A stretch of DNA of 64,000 bases from Caldilineaceae bacterium. Its GTDB lineage: Bacteria; Chloroflexota; Anaerolineae; Caldilineales; Caldilineaceae. Positions 44,214 to 53,800 of this stretch are shown here, one piece after another (position 1 is the first letter of the stretch; the number at the start of each line of letters is the position of its first letter). Made by a program: the position numbers and the translations under genes. The stretch spans positions 35,718-99,717 of the forward strand of contig JALHQH010000044.1 in NCBI GenBank assembly GCA_022842065.1. Direction: 5' to 3'. The notes beneath the pieces are model-generated. The model was not told the DNA's origin. It worked only from the letters and a program-made list of their open reading frames with translations, and made no database searches.

Positions 44214-45575
44214 GTGCTACTTATGCAAACTGAAACATTTTCTTTGCGTTTTATTACCGTTGCCATTGCCCTGGCGGGGACGTTATGGATCGCCGCCAAT
44301 GCCGGCATCTTCATGGCCCTCTATGGTGATACCCTGACGCCGCTGACCCTCCCTTACCTGGAAACGTTTGATACGCAACAGCGGGTTGATTATCGCCGCT
44401 TTTTTGGCCAATGGCAGATCCAGGAACAGACGCTTGTCCAAACTGATCAAAATCTGGCGGATGTCTTTGCGGTGATCCCCATTGATCTAGCTGCTTATCC
44501 AGCCTATCAATTTGGCGCGCATATGCAGGTGCAGGAAGGGCCAAATGGGGCAGGGCTCTTATTTAATATGCAACGCGCTGATCTGGTTGATGAAAGTCAT
44601 CTGGTCCGTTTTGGGGTCACTGACGGGCGTGCCTATCTCGCCTTTGGGTATTTTGACGAAAAGGGGCAATTTGTTGGCCAAGGGAGCGTCGAACCGCCGG
44701 ATACCAGCCAGGGTGTCGATCTGGCGGTGGCTGTGTATGCAGATCATTATGATATCCTGGTCAATGGGCAACCCCAACAGCGCGCCATTCCCTTGCAATA
44801 TCATGGCGGCAAAGTGGCCTTGACCACCTGGTTTTCCAAGGTGGCATTTGACGATGTTGCGATTACACCCGTGACCCAACCGATCGGTACGGATCGTGCT
44901 GCGCCCGTAGTAGTTGATACATTGCCAATCACTGCTGACCTGGCTGCGACAACCGCGCTTTCGGCTATCGGCTCACCACCCGCTAGTATGGCGGGCTTCA
45001 CGACCACAACAACCAACCCGACGCCGGTTGTGCTATCCACCGGCGAGCCAAGCCGCTTTACCCAGAACTTTGCCGAGGCCGTTGATCAAACCCAGTGGAC
45101 GCCCTTTAGTGGTGACTGGCAATTTACGCCGGACGCGCTGGTCCAGCAACAGACCGATGGCTATGATTACAGTATTAGCCATGCCGGCAGCTTTACCCAA
45201 TTCACCTTGCGGGTGCGCTTCCACCATCGCACCGGCTTGGCGGGTGGCGGTCTGTTATTTAACATGCCGGAGTCGGCGAACAAGCAGCAAGGGCATATGG
45301 TGCGCTACTATGAAGGGCGGGCATTGGTTTGGGGTTATTTTGATGACCAGGGTAATTTTGTGGGGCAGGGGGACAAAGCGGTCGAGCCGCCGGGGGCGCA
45401 GACCCATACCTTGCAGGTCGTCGCTGACAGTACAGTCTACGCGATTTTTCTGGATGACACGCTGATTGCCGAGCAGATCCCCTTAGTCAGCCCTGGCGGC
45501 CACCTTGGTCTGACCGCCTCGCAGAGTATCGTGGCCTTTGAAACGATCGAAGTGGCTGCCTTGCCGGCAAACTAA
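44214..45575 (+). CDS. Membrane-anchored protein with two LamG/DUF1080-like domains, 2
   Basis: 453 aa. One N-terminal transmembrane helix (FITVAIALAGTLWIAANAG) precedes two homologous jelly-roll domains of about 170 aa: GAGLLFNMQRADLVD and FGYFDEKGQFVGQG, then GGGLLFNMPESANK and WGYFDDQGNFVGQG. A Thr/Pro linker joins them. It is clearly related to the 39358 protein, notably the G-GxLxFNM and FDExGNF blocks. A GTG at 44214 or an ATG at 44223 can start it and the difference is three residues. Confidence 0.76.
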   Translation: MLLMQTETFSLRFITVAIALAGTLWIAANAGIFMALYGDTLTPLTLPYLETFDTQQRVDYRRFFGQWQIQEQTLVQTDQNLADVFAVIPIDLAAYPAYQFGAHMQVQEGPNGAGLLFNMQRADLVDESHLVRFGVTDGRAYLAFGYFDEKGQFVGQGSVEPPDTSQGVDLAVAVYADHYDILVNGQPQQRAIPLQYHGGKVALTTWFSKVAFDDVAITPVTQPIGTDRAAPVVVDTLPITADLAATTALSAIGSPPASMAGFTTTTTNPTPVVLSTGEPSRFTQNFAEAVDQTQWTPFSGDWQFTPDALVQQQTDGYDYSISHAGSFTQFTLRVRFHHRTGLAGGGLLFNMPESANKQQGHMVRYYEGRALVWGYFDDQGNFVGQGDKAVEPPGAQTHTLQVVADSTVYAIFLDDTLIAEQIPLVSPGGHLGLTASQSIVAFETIEVAALPAN

Positions 45576-45658
45576 TTGCCCTGGCAAGCGAAACTTGTGG
45601 TTTATTTTCGACGACTGTGCCGATCAAGTCGCGGGTCAAATTCAGGAGTGAAGAGCAG

Positions 45659-46813
45659 ATGACTGTTGCCGATAATGTTTATGCCCCGCCACTGGCGGAG
45701 GCGGACGTAAAAGCGAAAGTAGAAGCAAAACCAGTTGCCAAAGCGGCGGCGCAGGCCGAAGCGCGCTTGATCTATGTGCAAACGGTACGCTGCTTTGCCC
45801 TGCTGGTGATTGTCACCCTGCATGTGGCCTTTCCGCTCATCTATTTGTACCAAAGCATTCCCTATGCAGACTGGTGGGTGGCCAATAATTTTTACATTCT
45901 GGGTAAAATCGGCTCGCCACTCTTTACCATGGTGAGCGGTTTGTTGTTGCTCAATCCCAGCAAGGATCAACCGATTGCGGTTTTCTTCAAAAAGCGCTTC
46001 TTTAAAGTTTTATTGCCCTTCGTCGCCTGGTCGGTGATTTACCTGCTCTGGCGGATTGGGTCTAGGGGTGAGGTGTTTAGCGCCAAAGAGATCTTGGTGC
46101 TCTTTGTGGAAGGGCCGGTTTACTATCATCTCTGGTTTATCCAGATGATTTTGGGGCTTTACCTGGCTGCGCCGATTTTGCGCATCTATATTCGCCATAC
46201 TACGCAGGAAAATCTCACCTACTTTCTGGCGGTTTGGCTGGTAACGGTCGCCATCTTACCGCTGATCAAACGTTTCTTTGGCTTTGAAGTGGGCATCGAT
46301 GTCTTCGTCACCACCGGCTATGTGGGCTTCTTTGTACTGGGTTACTATCTGCGCAATGTTACCGTGAAACGCGGTCAGGTGATTCCACTCTTGTTGCTCG
46401 TGGTGGCACTCTTGATTTTTACGCAGTATATCACCCATGCGCTCACGCGCCAGATCGAGACAGTCGGGGGGTATGACAACTTTTTTGTCGCCAACGATAG
46501 TCTGAATCTGATTGTGGTGGCCGTTGGGATCTTTTTGTTTCTCAAATCTTTGGACTATCACTATCTGTTTCAGCAATTACCCCTGCTCCAGAAACTCGTC
46601 ACCTGGATCAGCTCTTGTAGCCTGGGCATCTACTTTGTCCACGTCCTGATTATCGAAGAGCTGGCCAGTGGCCATTTTGGCTTCAAACTCACAGCGGCCA
46701 GCTTTACGCCCCTGCTCAGCATTCCTACTATTGCGCTGCTGGTGATGGCCCTTTCCGTGATCACCACGATGTTGCTGAAACGGATCCCACTGGTCCGCAA
46801 CATTGTGCCGTAA
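45659..46813 (+). CDS. Acyltransferase family 3 membrane protein (OafA/WecH-like)
   Basis: 384 aa with about ten transmembrane segments. The family signature YVQTVRCFALLVIVTLHVAF (R and H of the R-x10-H motif) and FTMVSGLLLL, FFKKRFFKVLLPF are clear. Such enzymes O-acetylate or succinylate surface sugars using acyl-CoA. The first 30 residues are Ala/Lys-rich (DVKAKVEAKPVAKAAAQAEA) and cytoplasmic. AGGAG 10 bp upstream of the ATG at 45659 sets the start. As the last gene of the plus-strand cluster it would finish the repeat unit. Confidence 0.88.
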   Translation: MTVADNVYAPPLAEADVKAKVEAKPVAKAAAQAEARLIYVQTVRCFALLVIVTLHVAFPLIYLYQSIPYADWWVANNFYILGKIGSPLFTMVSGLLLLNPSKDQPIAVFFKKRFFKVLLPFVAWSVIYLLWRIGSRGEVFSAKEILVLFVEGPVYYHLWFIQMILGLYLAAPILRIYIRHTTQENLTYFLAVWLVTVAILPLIKRFFGFEVGIDVFVTTGYVGFFVLGYYLRNVTVKRGQVIPLLLLVVALLIFTQYITHALTRQIETVGGYDNFFVANDSLNLIVVAVGIFLFLKSLDYHYLFQQLPLLQKLVTWISSCSLGIYFVHVLIIEELASGHFGFKLTAASFTPLLSIPTIALLVMALSVITTMLLKRIPLVRNIVP

Positions 46814-46880
46814 GTCGGACGCACACATCTGTCGGTTATCGGTAGCTTACCGCTATTTGGCAGCGTGTTATGAATATGCG

Positions 46881-46900
46881 GTACAATAAGGAAATTGTAC
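46881..46900 (+). promoter_or_regulatory. Palindromic operator over the -10 of the DUF433 gene
   Basis: GTACAAT (46881-46887) and ATTGTAC (46894-46900) form a dyad with a 6-bp spacer. TACAAT at 46882-46887 is the likely -10. A repressor bound here would block transcription, as expected for antitoxin autoregulation. Confidence 0.55.
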
Positions 46901-46915
46901 GAAAGGAGAGTGATT

Positions 46916-47149
46916 ATGTACCGCACAGTTTCAACCGCATGGCCAGTAGTAATCGATCCTGAGATCATGAGTGGTGTACCTGTCTTTGCGGGGACTAGAG
47001 TTCCGGTGCAAACACTCTTTGACTATCTGCTCGATGGTTGTGCACTGGCTGAGTTCTTGGATAATTTCCCTACAGTATCACAGGAAGCCGCTCTAAAACT
47101 GCTGGAATATGCCGCTGGTCAGATTGCCACTGAAACAGTGCCGGTGTGA
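46916..47149 (+). CDS. DUF433 (VapB45-like) antitoxin, apparently orphan
   Basis: 77 aa with VVIDPEIMSGVPVFAGTRVP, VQTLFDYLLDGCALAEFLDNF and an AALKLLEYAA helix: the DUF433 winged-helix family, usually paired with a DUF5615 PIN-like toxin. AAAGGAG at 7-bp spacing fixes the ATG at 46916. A GTG overlapping the stop opens VRILKRIYR and halts at once, and the next gene is on the opposite strand, so the toxin is missing or reduced to a stub. DUF433 genes often start exactly this way, with the partner overlapping. Confidence 0.75.
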   Translation: MYRTVSTAWPVVIDPEIMSGVPVFAGTRVPVQTLFDYLLDGCALAEFLDNFPTVSQEAALKLLEYAAGQIATETVPV

Positions 47150-47194
47150 GAATTTTGAAGCGTATCTACCGTTAATTTACGGCCACCACGCTGG

Positions 47195-49270
47195 CTACCG
47201 GCGCGGTGGCCGTTTCGCGTGTTGACGAGATATCGCTTTGCGCAAGGTCGCTTGACGGACCGCACGCCGCCGCAAGGTTGCTTGCCGCTGTGCCAGTCGG
47301 CGTTTGGCCCGCCATTGGCGCAACCACTGCCAAGGCTTTGCCAGTTGTCTGCGCAGATTGCTGGGCGCAAATAACCGGCGCAGCGCACGCAAAGAAAGAC
47401 GGCGTGGCAGCTCACGGCTTAACCACTGGATCACCCTCAACGGCAACTTGACCAGCTTAATCAGTGTCGCCAAGGTGGGCATACGCATAGGGCGTAACCG
47501 CCTTTTCTTTTCGTTTTTCGCGCGCAGCAACGACTGTTTGCGGGACCGGTGACGCCCAAACCACCATCTACCCCACCGCCACCACCAGAAACCAACCACC
47601 AGACACCCCCCCCCTGTCAACGCATAGAGCAACAGCCAGAAAGGCTTAGTAAAGCGGTAATAGTCAGGCAGCGGAGGCAGATCCAGTGACGCCCCGGGTC
47701 TGATGATCGCCGCCGCCGGTTTTTGCGTGCCATCACCGCGCAACAACCCCATGTTGGCCTGTCGCGCCCGCTGCCAGGGCAGGCTAAACTCGGGCAGCGT
47801 GACGCGGTCAAAGTCATGCAGCGTCCAGACCAGATAGCCGGCCGTGGGAAAAGTGCGGTGCTGGCCTAACAGGTCGGCGTAGTAGCGCGCTTGCTCCGCT
47901 TCGCTGTGGCCGTGCGGCCAATAGGAATTCCAGGTTGACATCACAAATTCTTGGAGCAGCACCGGCTTGGGATCGACCGTCGCCATGAGTTGCGCCAGCC
48001 GTTTGCTGTAATCGGCTAGATCTTCAAAGTAGTGGAAGGAGACAAAGTCGACCACATCGGTCAGCGCGACAGCGGCTTCTGGTTGCGACCAACCAATCGT
48101 GATCAGATGATTGGGGTCATGGCGGCGCACCGTGGTGGCAATGTGGCGCAGCCAGGCTTCGGTTAGTGGCTGCGTGTTGAACGCATAATCGCGGTCCGGC
48201 TCATTTTTAATATCCCAGGCCAGGATCGCAGGGTGCTCTGCAAAGGGGGGGATGAGCGCGGCCAAGTGGCGATCATCCCCCGCCCAATTGCTGACACTGT
48301 GGTCGGTATGGTGGTCAAAGAGGGTGACGATCACCTTGAGTCCCCGCACTTGTGCCTGGTTGAGAAAGTGCGTCAGCTTGATGAGTTCCTTCGATGTGAT
48401 GACATCGCCACCAAAGTCGGCATAGGAAATGAAGATCCGCACGGTGTTCAGACCCAGCGCTTGGATAGTGTCGAGATCTTTAACCGTGTCGGGGGCTTTA
48501 TACTCGGGCCAGAAGAGGAGCCAGGGGGAGGTTTTGGGATAGTAGTTGACCCCAGCCACCACAAAGGGCTGACCGTCAACGACCAGTTGCCCATCGGCCA
48601 CTTGCACAAACTCTGCGGACGGTGACGTTGTGCGTACGGGTTCGAGTGACGGGCCGTTGCCTTGACGCACCAGATCCCGGATCCGCCAGTTGCCATCCTC
48701 CAGCCGCATTACCACCGCATAGATGCTGGTCGTCTCCTGTACATCGATCAACTGGCCGTCCGCAGCCAACAGTTGCTGGACCAGATGGGCGTTGTGATCG
48801 GTGAAGGCGACCAGTTGCCCATCAGCCGACACAAAAGCCAGCTCCAATTGATGGTGGAGGTTGTGCTGGCGTACTTGCCAGCCCGCCGCGACCGTACTGG
48901 TCACTGCCGCGCTGACCATGTCGAGGGCGGGGGCCGCAAAATAAGTTTTCAGATTATAGGGTTTCTTCAGCGCATAGGCCGTATTCCACTGGGCCCAGCC
49001 ATAGAGATAGGCCCCGGCAATCTGTTCGCGCGTATAAGCGGGCAGTGGCCCCTCGGTTGTGGCGCTGGGTCGATCGGGTAGCCAGCTCACGCGGTCCTTG
49101 AGATCCACCGGCACGGTTGGCACTACTTTAAAGATGCCGGCTGGATCAGCCCCACGGCTAAAATAGGCGAGTAGCCGCCCCATGCCGGCAATCGTGCCGA
49201 GCAACAGGAGCGCGATTAGCCCGAGTAAGGCCAGGGCCAGGGCTAGCTTAAGGCGCGATTTAGCGATCAT
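47195..49270 (-). CDS. GH5-like glycosidase, membrane-bound, with basic C-terminal tail
   Basis: 691 aa. After an N-terminal transmembrane helix comes an NTF2-like domain (REQIAGAYLYGWAQWNTAYA), then a (beta/alpha)8 domain of cellulase type (GVNYYPKTSPWLLFWPEY, LGLNTVRIFISYADFGG). The acid/base glutamate is in AWDIKNEPDRDY, the nucleophile glutamate in LLQEFVMSTWNS. A second transmembrane helix is followed by a cytoplasmic tail of about 115 residues extremely rich in Arg/Lys. The substrate is probably the polysaccharide made by this locus. The ATG overlaps the stop of the Ig-like gene by four bases. The paralogue at 60589 lacks the tail. Confidence 0.85.
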   Translation of the reverse strand: MIAKSRLKLALALALLGLIALLLLGTIAGMGRLLAYFSRGADPAGIFKVVPTVPVDLKDRVSWLPDRPSATTEGPLPAYTREQIAGAYLYGWAQWNTAYALKKPYNLKTYFAAPALDMVSAAVTSTVAAGWQVRQHNLHHQLELAFVSADGQLVAFTDHNAHLVQQLLAADGQLIDVQETTSIYAVVMRLEDGNWRIRDLVRQGNGPSLEPVRTTSPSAEFVQVADGQLVVDGQPFVVAGVNYYPKTSPWLLFWPEYKAPDTVKDLDTIQALGLNTVRIFISYADFGGDVITSKELIKLTHFLNQAQVRGLKVIVTLFDHHTDHSVSNWAGDDRHLAALIPPFAEHPAILAWDIKNEPDRDYAFNTQPLTEAWLRHIATTVRRHDPNHLITIGWSQPEAAVALTDVVDFVSFHYFEDLADYSKRLAQLMATVDPKPVLLQEFVMSTWNSYWPHGHSEAEQARYYADLLGQHRTFPTAGYLVWTLHDFDRVTLPEFSLPWQRARQANMGLLRGDGTQKPAAAIIRPGASLDLPPLPDYYRFTKPFWLLLYALTGGGCLVVGFWWWRWGRWWFGRHRSRKQSLLRAKNEKKRRLRPMRMPTLATLIKLVKLPLRVIQWLSRELPRRLSLRALRRLFAPSNLRRQLAKPWQWLRQWRAKRRLAQRQATLRRRAVRQATLRKAISRQHAKRPPRR

Positions 49271-50814
49271 TGGGCCGTCAACACCTGCGTGGTAAAGCTG
49301 GCCGTGCCAGTGCCCGTCCCAGCGGTCACCTTCACTTGATAGATACCAGGTTGGAGGGTAAGAGCACGCACCATGATTTGCGCATAGCCATAGTCGGCTG
49401 GTGCCATCGCCTGGCGTGCTGTCCCGTCGGGGGCGGTGACGATAAAGGTCACCGCGGCCCCATCGGGAATGAACTGGTCGAGCTGGCCGACGAGTGGGCC
49501 AGCCGTGATTACAACCCCTTCGCTGGTCATTTGGGTGACAACCTTGATCGGTTGTACGGCAGGGCCAGGGGTAAAGTCAAGCTGCAACAGATTGCTGGAG
49601 ACGCCATCGATCCACGCACGCACGTACATGGGACCCGGTTGACTCGGTGCTTGCAAGGTCGCGTAGACGCGCCCATCAATCGTTAGCGCCGGTAACGTCC
49701 GCACTTCACCAGCCGCCATCGCGGCCAAGATGGTGACATGGGTGCCGTCAAAGAGTTGATTGCCATAGCGATCCGTAATCGGCTCGCTTTCCAGGCGTAC
49801 CACCTGACGGCCATCAGCGGGGACTGTGAGCTGATCGGCCTGAATGATAAAGGGCTGTGGCTGGCCCGGCACTTCCATGACAAAGCGTTCGGGGCTATGA
49901 CTGCTACCGGCGCTGGCTGCGATTAACATGCGCCCGGCCCGGGTGCGGCTGGCAATGGGTGCCCAGGCCAACAGATGTTGGGTCTGGGTGCGCACAATCG
50001 CTAGCCCTGTGGCCGGCTCCGCACCCGGCAGGATGGGATGTTGGGCGCGGATGATCACCGTCGTCCCCGCGGCGACCGGATTGTCGAACTCATCGCGCGG
50101 GGCCAGCACGGCCATCGTCCAATCTTTGCCGTCCGCCACAATGGATCGGGGGCCGATCAGTGGCAGCAGCGGATCGACCGCGGGACCAGGGTCAATTGAC
50201 AGATCCTGGGACGCAGCCACAGCACCGCTGCGCGCAATCAATTGCACCATGCCGGCGCGCTGCGTGTGGAGCGGGCGAAGTGTAAAAACCGCGCGGCCTG
50301 CTGCCAGGGTTGCCCGCTGCGGCAGATAACCAAAACTCCCCTGTGCAGTCAAGAGGATCTCACCAGTGGCTGTCAGCGGCGTACTGTGAACGACGATTGT
50401 CAACGGTTGCCCAGCCGCAAGTTCACTGGGCGCGTCGATCTGTAAAGCTTGCACCGCAACCGTTTGGACTGCCATTTCGGTGTTCACCGGCGGCGCGCTG
50501 GCGCGACAGCTCAGCAGCAATCCCATTAACAGCCACAAACCAACACTACCACCCACCATTCGTGCGGCTCGTACAGCTCGTTCCGCCGGTCTCCGGCGGC
50601 ATGCAGCGCGGACGCTCCGCGTCACTGCCATTAAATTAAGGGAGGGCCGATCCACCTCACCCCCCGACCCCCTCTCCGTCACGGAGAGGGGGAGCTTGGT
50701 CTCCCTTCTCCCAGTTGGAGAGGAGCCGGGGGTGAGGTGGATCGGCGTCCCCTGCGCGACAAAACGCGACACCTTCAGCATCGCATGCTTACGAGCCGCC
50801 GCGCGTGTTTTCAT
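49267..50814 (-). CDS. Ig-like (invasin/Big-type) lipoprotein with repeat-disrupted N-terminus
   Basis: 515 aa. From about residue 105 the protein is a chain of Ig-like domains (LAAGQPLTIVVHSTPLTATG, RSIVADGKDWTMAVLAPRDE, DGRQVVRLESEPITDRYGN), closely similar to the protein at 57638. The lipobox is LLLSC near residue 102. The first 100 residues are odd: they read through two palindromic repeats (50648-50744 and 50583-50621), giving SPTGRRETKLPLSVTERGS and arginine-rich sequence. The ATG at 50814 has GGAG at the right distance, directly after the stop of the PTPS-related gene, but an internal start at 50631 or 50559 may be used for export. Confidence 0.7.
   Translation of the reverse strand: MKTRAAARKHAMLKVSRFVAQGTPIHLTPGSSPTGRRETKLPLSVTERGSGGEVDRPSLNLMAVTRSVRAACRRRPAERAVRAARMVGGSVGLWLLMGLLLSCRASAPPVNTEMAVQTVAVQALQIDAPSELAAGQPLTIVVHSTPLTATGEILLTAQGSFGYLPQRATLAAGRAVFTLRPLHTQRAGMVQLIARSGAVAASQDLSIDPGPAVDPLLPLIGPRSIVADGKDWTMAVLAPRDEFDNPVAAGTTVIIRAQHPILPGAEPATGLAIVRTQTQHLLAWAPIASRTRAGRMLIAASAGSSHSPERFVMEVPGQPQPFIIQADQLTVPADGRQVVRLESEPITDRYGNQLFDGTHVTILAAMAAGEVRTLPALTIDGRVYATLQAPSQPGPMYVRAWIDGVSSNLLQLDFTPGPAVQPIKVVTQMTSEGVVITAGPLVGQLDQFIPDGAAVTFIVTAPDGTARQAMAPADYGYAQIMVRALTLQPGIYQVKVTAGTGTGTASFTTQVLTAQ
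50583..50621. repeat. Short palindromic repeat in the signal-peptide region
   Basis: CCGCCGG-TCT-CCGGCGG (50583-50599) and GCGCGGAC-GCTCCGCG (50606-50621) hairpins follow each other and encode the Arg-rich SVRAACRRRPAERAVRAA stretch on the minus strand. Confidence 0.55.
50648..50744. repeat. 97-bp palindromic repeat inserted in a coding region
   Basis: The outer arms CGATCCACCTCACCCC (50648-50663) and its exact inverse (50729-50744) surround CCCTCTCCG-TCA-CGGAGAGGG (50670-50690). The paralogous gene at 57638 has nothing comparable. The palindrome adds about 32 codons in frame. Confidence 0.7.
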
Positions 50815-53800
50815 CTAGTTAACTCCAGTAAAGTAATTAACGCTGACCCGTAGATAGGCATACCCCATCTGCGCCGGCACGCTAATCCAGTCGGCGCGCA
50901 CGCCGGCTTGGTCACCCAGCGTATCCGCTGCCCCTCCAGGCAGATCGAGCGGCGTAATCTCACCACGGCTGGTCAGCGGCATGGTAAATGTGGTCGAACG
51001 TTGCGGCCGTACGGACTGGGGCACAAAGTATTGATCGACCCACACCACCTGCCCTGCTTCATCGTAAAAGGTGACCAACAGATTGGGAATCACGGCCTCG
51101 ATCACGCCACTGTTGATTAGCGTTCCCTTGAGCAGATAACCATCCGCGCTTGTTTCCACCCGTACCCCCTGGATCCCCACATCGCGATTGAGATCGCGCT
51201 GGGTCACGACCCCTTTGGCAAAGAGATCAAAGCGCCCTAATTTCGCATCTTCCGGTACCACAAAGTTCCAGAAGGCGGTTGGATCAAAGCCAATCGGGCC
51301 GCGCGTGTCATCGAGCGCCAGGCCGGCCACCCCTTCAAAATCAACGCGGAAAGGGGTGATCTCGCCGGGGAACAGTTTATGCATCATCGCCGCGCCGGCA
51401 TTATATTTGGTCAGCAGATTATCCTGGTCATCATAGATAAACCCGGTGACGGTGAGATCGGCCGGGTCCACATCCTTGTTGATCAATTCACCGACCAGGC
51501 TGTAGCGCTGGTTATCGTGCTGCACCAGGCGCGCGGAGAGCACCTGCAACTCGGGACGGTCGAGCACCTGGGTAAAGTCGATCACTGTGCTGTCGGTCCG
51601 GCGCTGGCTGATCGTTAGCCAATCCAATGTTGGGCGGCGCAGAAATTGATCTGGCGGGATGCGAATGTCAATCGGTGCCGGCTCAATGCGCCAACCTTCT
51701 GCCGGGTGGTTGGTGAGAATCAAGGTCTCTGTCCCAGTGTAATAAGAGAGCGCCGTGATGTAACGCGTATCAACCTGCACCCGCATCTGCTCGGCGTCGG
51801 CTTCGAGCACCTTGGTGTGTAGGCTATCGAGTTTGCTGTAGGAGGCGATCAAGCCACCTTGCACCGACATGTTGAGCATGTACTGGTCAAAGGCGGGCCG
51901 CGTATCTGGATTCAGACTGCTGTAGGCGGATTGAAAGCGGCGGAAGTCGAGATCGTCATAATAGGTAGTAATCAAATAAAGTGGGTCACGGAAATAGCTG
52001 ACAATCCGCACGGCCACAACCGCAACCGTCACGACCACCACGGTCACCAATATCGCCGTCCGTACCTGCCGCGCACTAGGCGAAGGGGTCCCCATCCGCC
52101 GCCGAAAGCGGCGCAAGAGCAGATGAATATAGAGTTGCCAGCGTGGCGCGCGCCCGCGTCCCGTACTCGGCATGGTGGAAGCTGCCAGCAGCCAGCGATC
52201 AAGCACGCGCCAGATCCACTGGGCCGGGCGTGCCAATTGGGCGTAGATTCGTTCAAACCGCGGCCGCATGCCGAGCGCCTCGCCGATAAAGAGAAAGGGC
52301 CACTGCCAATAATGCGCAGTGACGGCAATGAACGACAACACAAGGGCCAGCGGCGGTAGAATGCCAAACATAAGCCGATGATAGAGCGGGATCTCCTTGC
52401 GTGGCAGCTCTTCCGGCAGCACGGGAATATCTTCGCGCTCCCAGACCGCGATGCCATTTTCTAAGAGTTGAATGCGGTGCCAGCCATAGAAAAAGAGCAA
52501 CGGGTCATAGAATTGGTCATTCGAGAAGATATATTTGAGATTGTACTTGTCCGGCACATTGATAAATTGTTGGAGCGAGCCGAGGCCAGGGATCCCGCTA
52601 AATTTAGCCCCTTCCAGCCGCTCCACCGGCGTTGTGGTCATTTCGGGCAGCCGCCGCGCCGAGTGATAGTTACCATCGATCTGCGCCGCCGTCGTCTGGG
52701 CCGAGAGCCAGGCCATCTGATCGCCGAAGCCCATGGTCATATAGCGCCAGCGCCAATGTTCATCTTTTTGCAAAAAGGTGACAATCGGCTGCATGTCGAT
52801 GGGCGCGGGCTGAAATTTACGAAACTGGGTGAGGTTGACCACGAAGATCGAGCAGAGCACAAGTCCCAGAATCGTAAAAACGACCATGCCCCGTTGCACC
52901 AACACCCCAAATTGTGCTTGCAGCCAGCGTGCCAGATTGCCATGTAACAGGCTGACGATATATTCACCGGCCAGCGGCAACATGAGGATCGACGCCCAGA
53001 GCGTAAAGCGATCCAGCGTGAGCACATCAAAGGCCCCACCGAGTAACATTTTGGGGAAAGGGGTGGTGCCGCCGGTGCCGAGAAACGCCAGCAGCGCAAT
53101 CGAAGCGGCCAGTGGCCAGGCCTTGGTACTAAAACCTTTATAGAAGACATAGGGCATGGCAAAGAGCATCATGCCATAGGGGATCAGCCAGAAGACCAGC
53201 CCGGCGTTGAGGTTGACCAGAAAATTGTCGCGACTGGCATGGGGAATCGACACCTGCGTAATCGGATCGCCCTTGCTCCAGGCCCAGTAGGGAAAGACGA
53301 CCAGGAGCAGCAATATAATCGTCCCGACGCCAAAGATCCCCGTGCGCACGACCGGCCAGAGGACACGCCGCAGCCGGCGCATGACCAAGGCCCACCAGTT
53401 TTCACGCGTGACAAAGCGCGGATGTGCCCCTGGTTCATCGCCCAACTCGGTGCGGAAACATTCGACCAGTGCTAAGACCAGAACAGGCGCCGTGATAAAG
53501 ACGGAACCAAAAAGGGTGGTGACATGGTGCGCACCGGTGGTCGCCGCGGTCAGCGCCCAACATTTGGCCAGAAATGATCCTTTCCCGCGCACGATCCAGC
53601 CGTAGGTAAAGGGCAGTGCATTGAGTAACATGGAGAGCGAGTAGGTGGTGGGCAACTGCCCAAAGACATGAATTGTCTCTGCCATGGCCGACGAAAAGAC
53701 CAACCAGATCGCGGCCCACCCGGCAGCTTCTTTACTCACCCACAGCTGGGCAAAACGATACATGCCAATTGTCATCAACACCATCGCGCTGGCCTGCACA

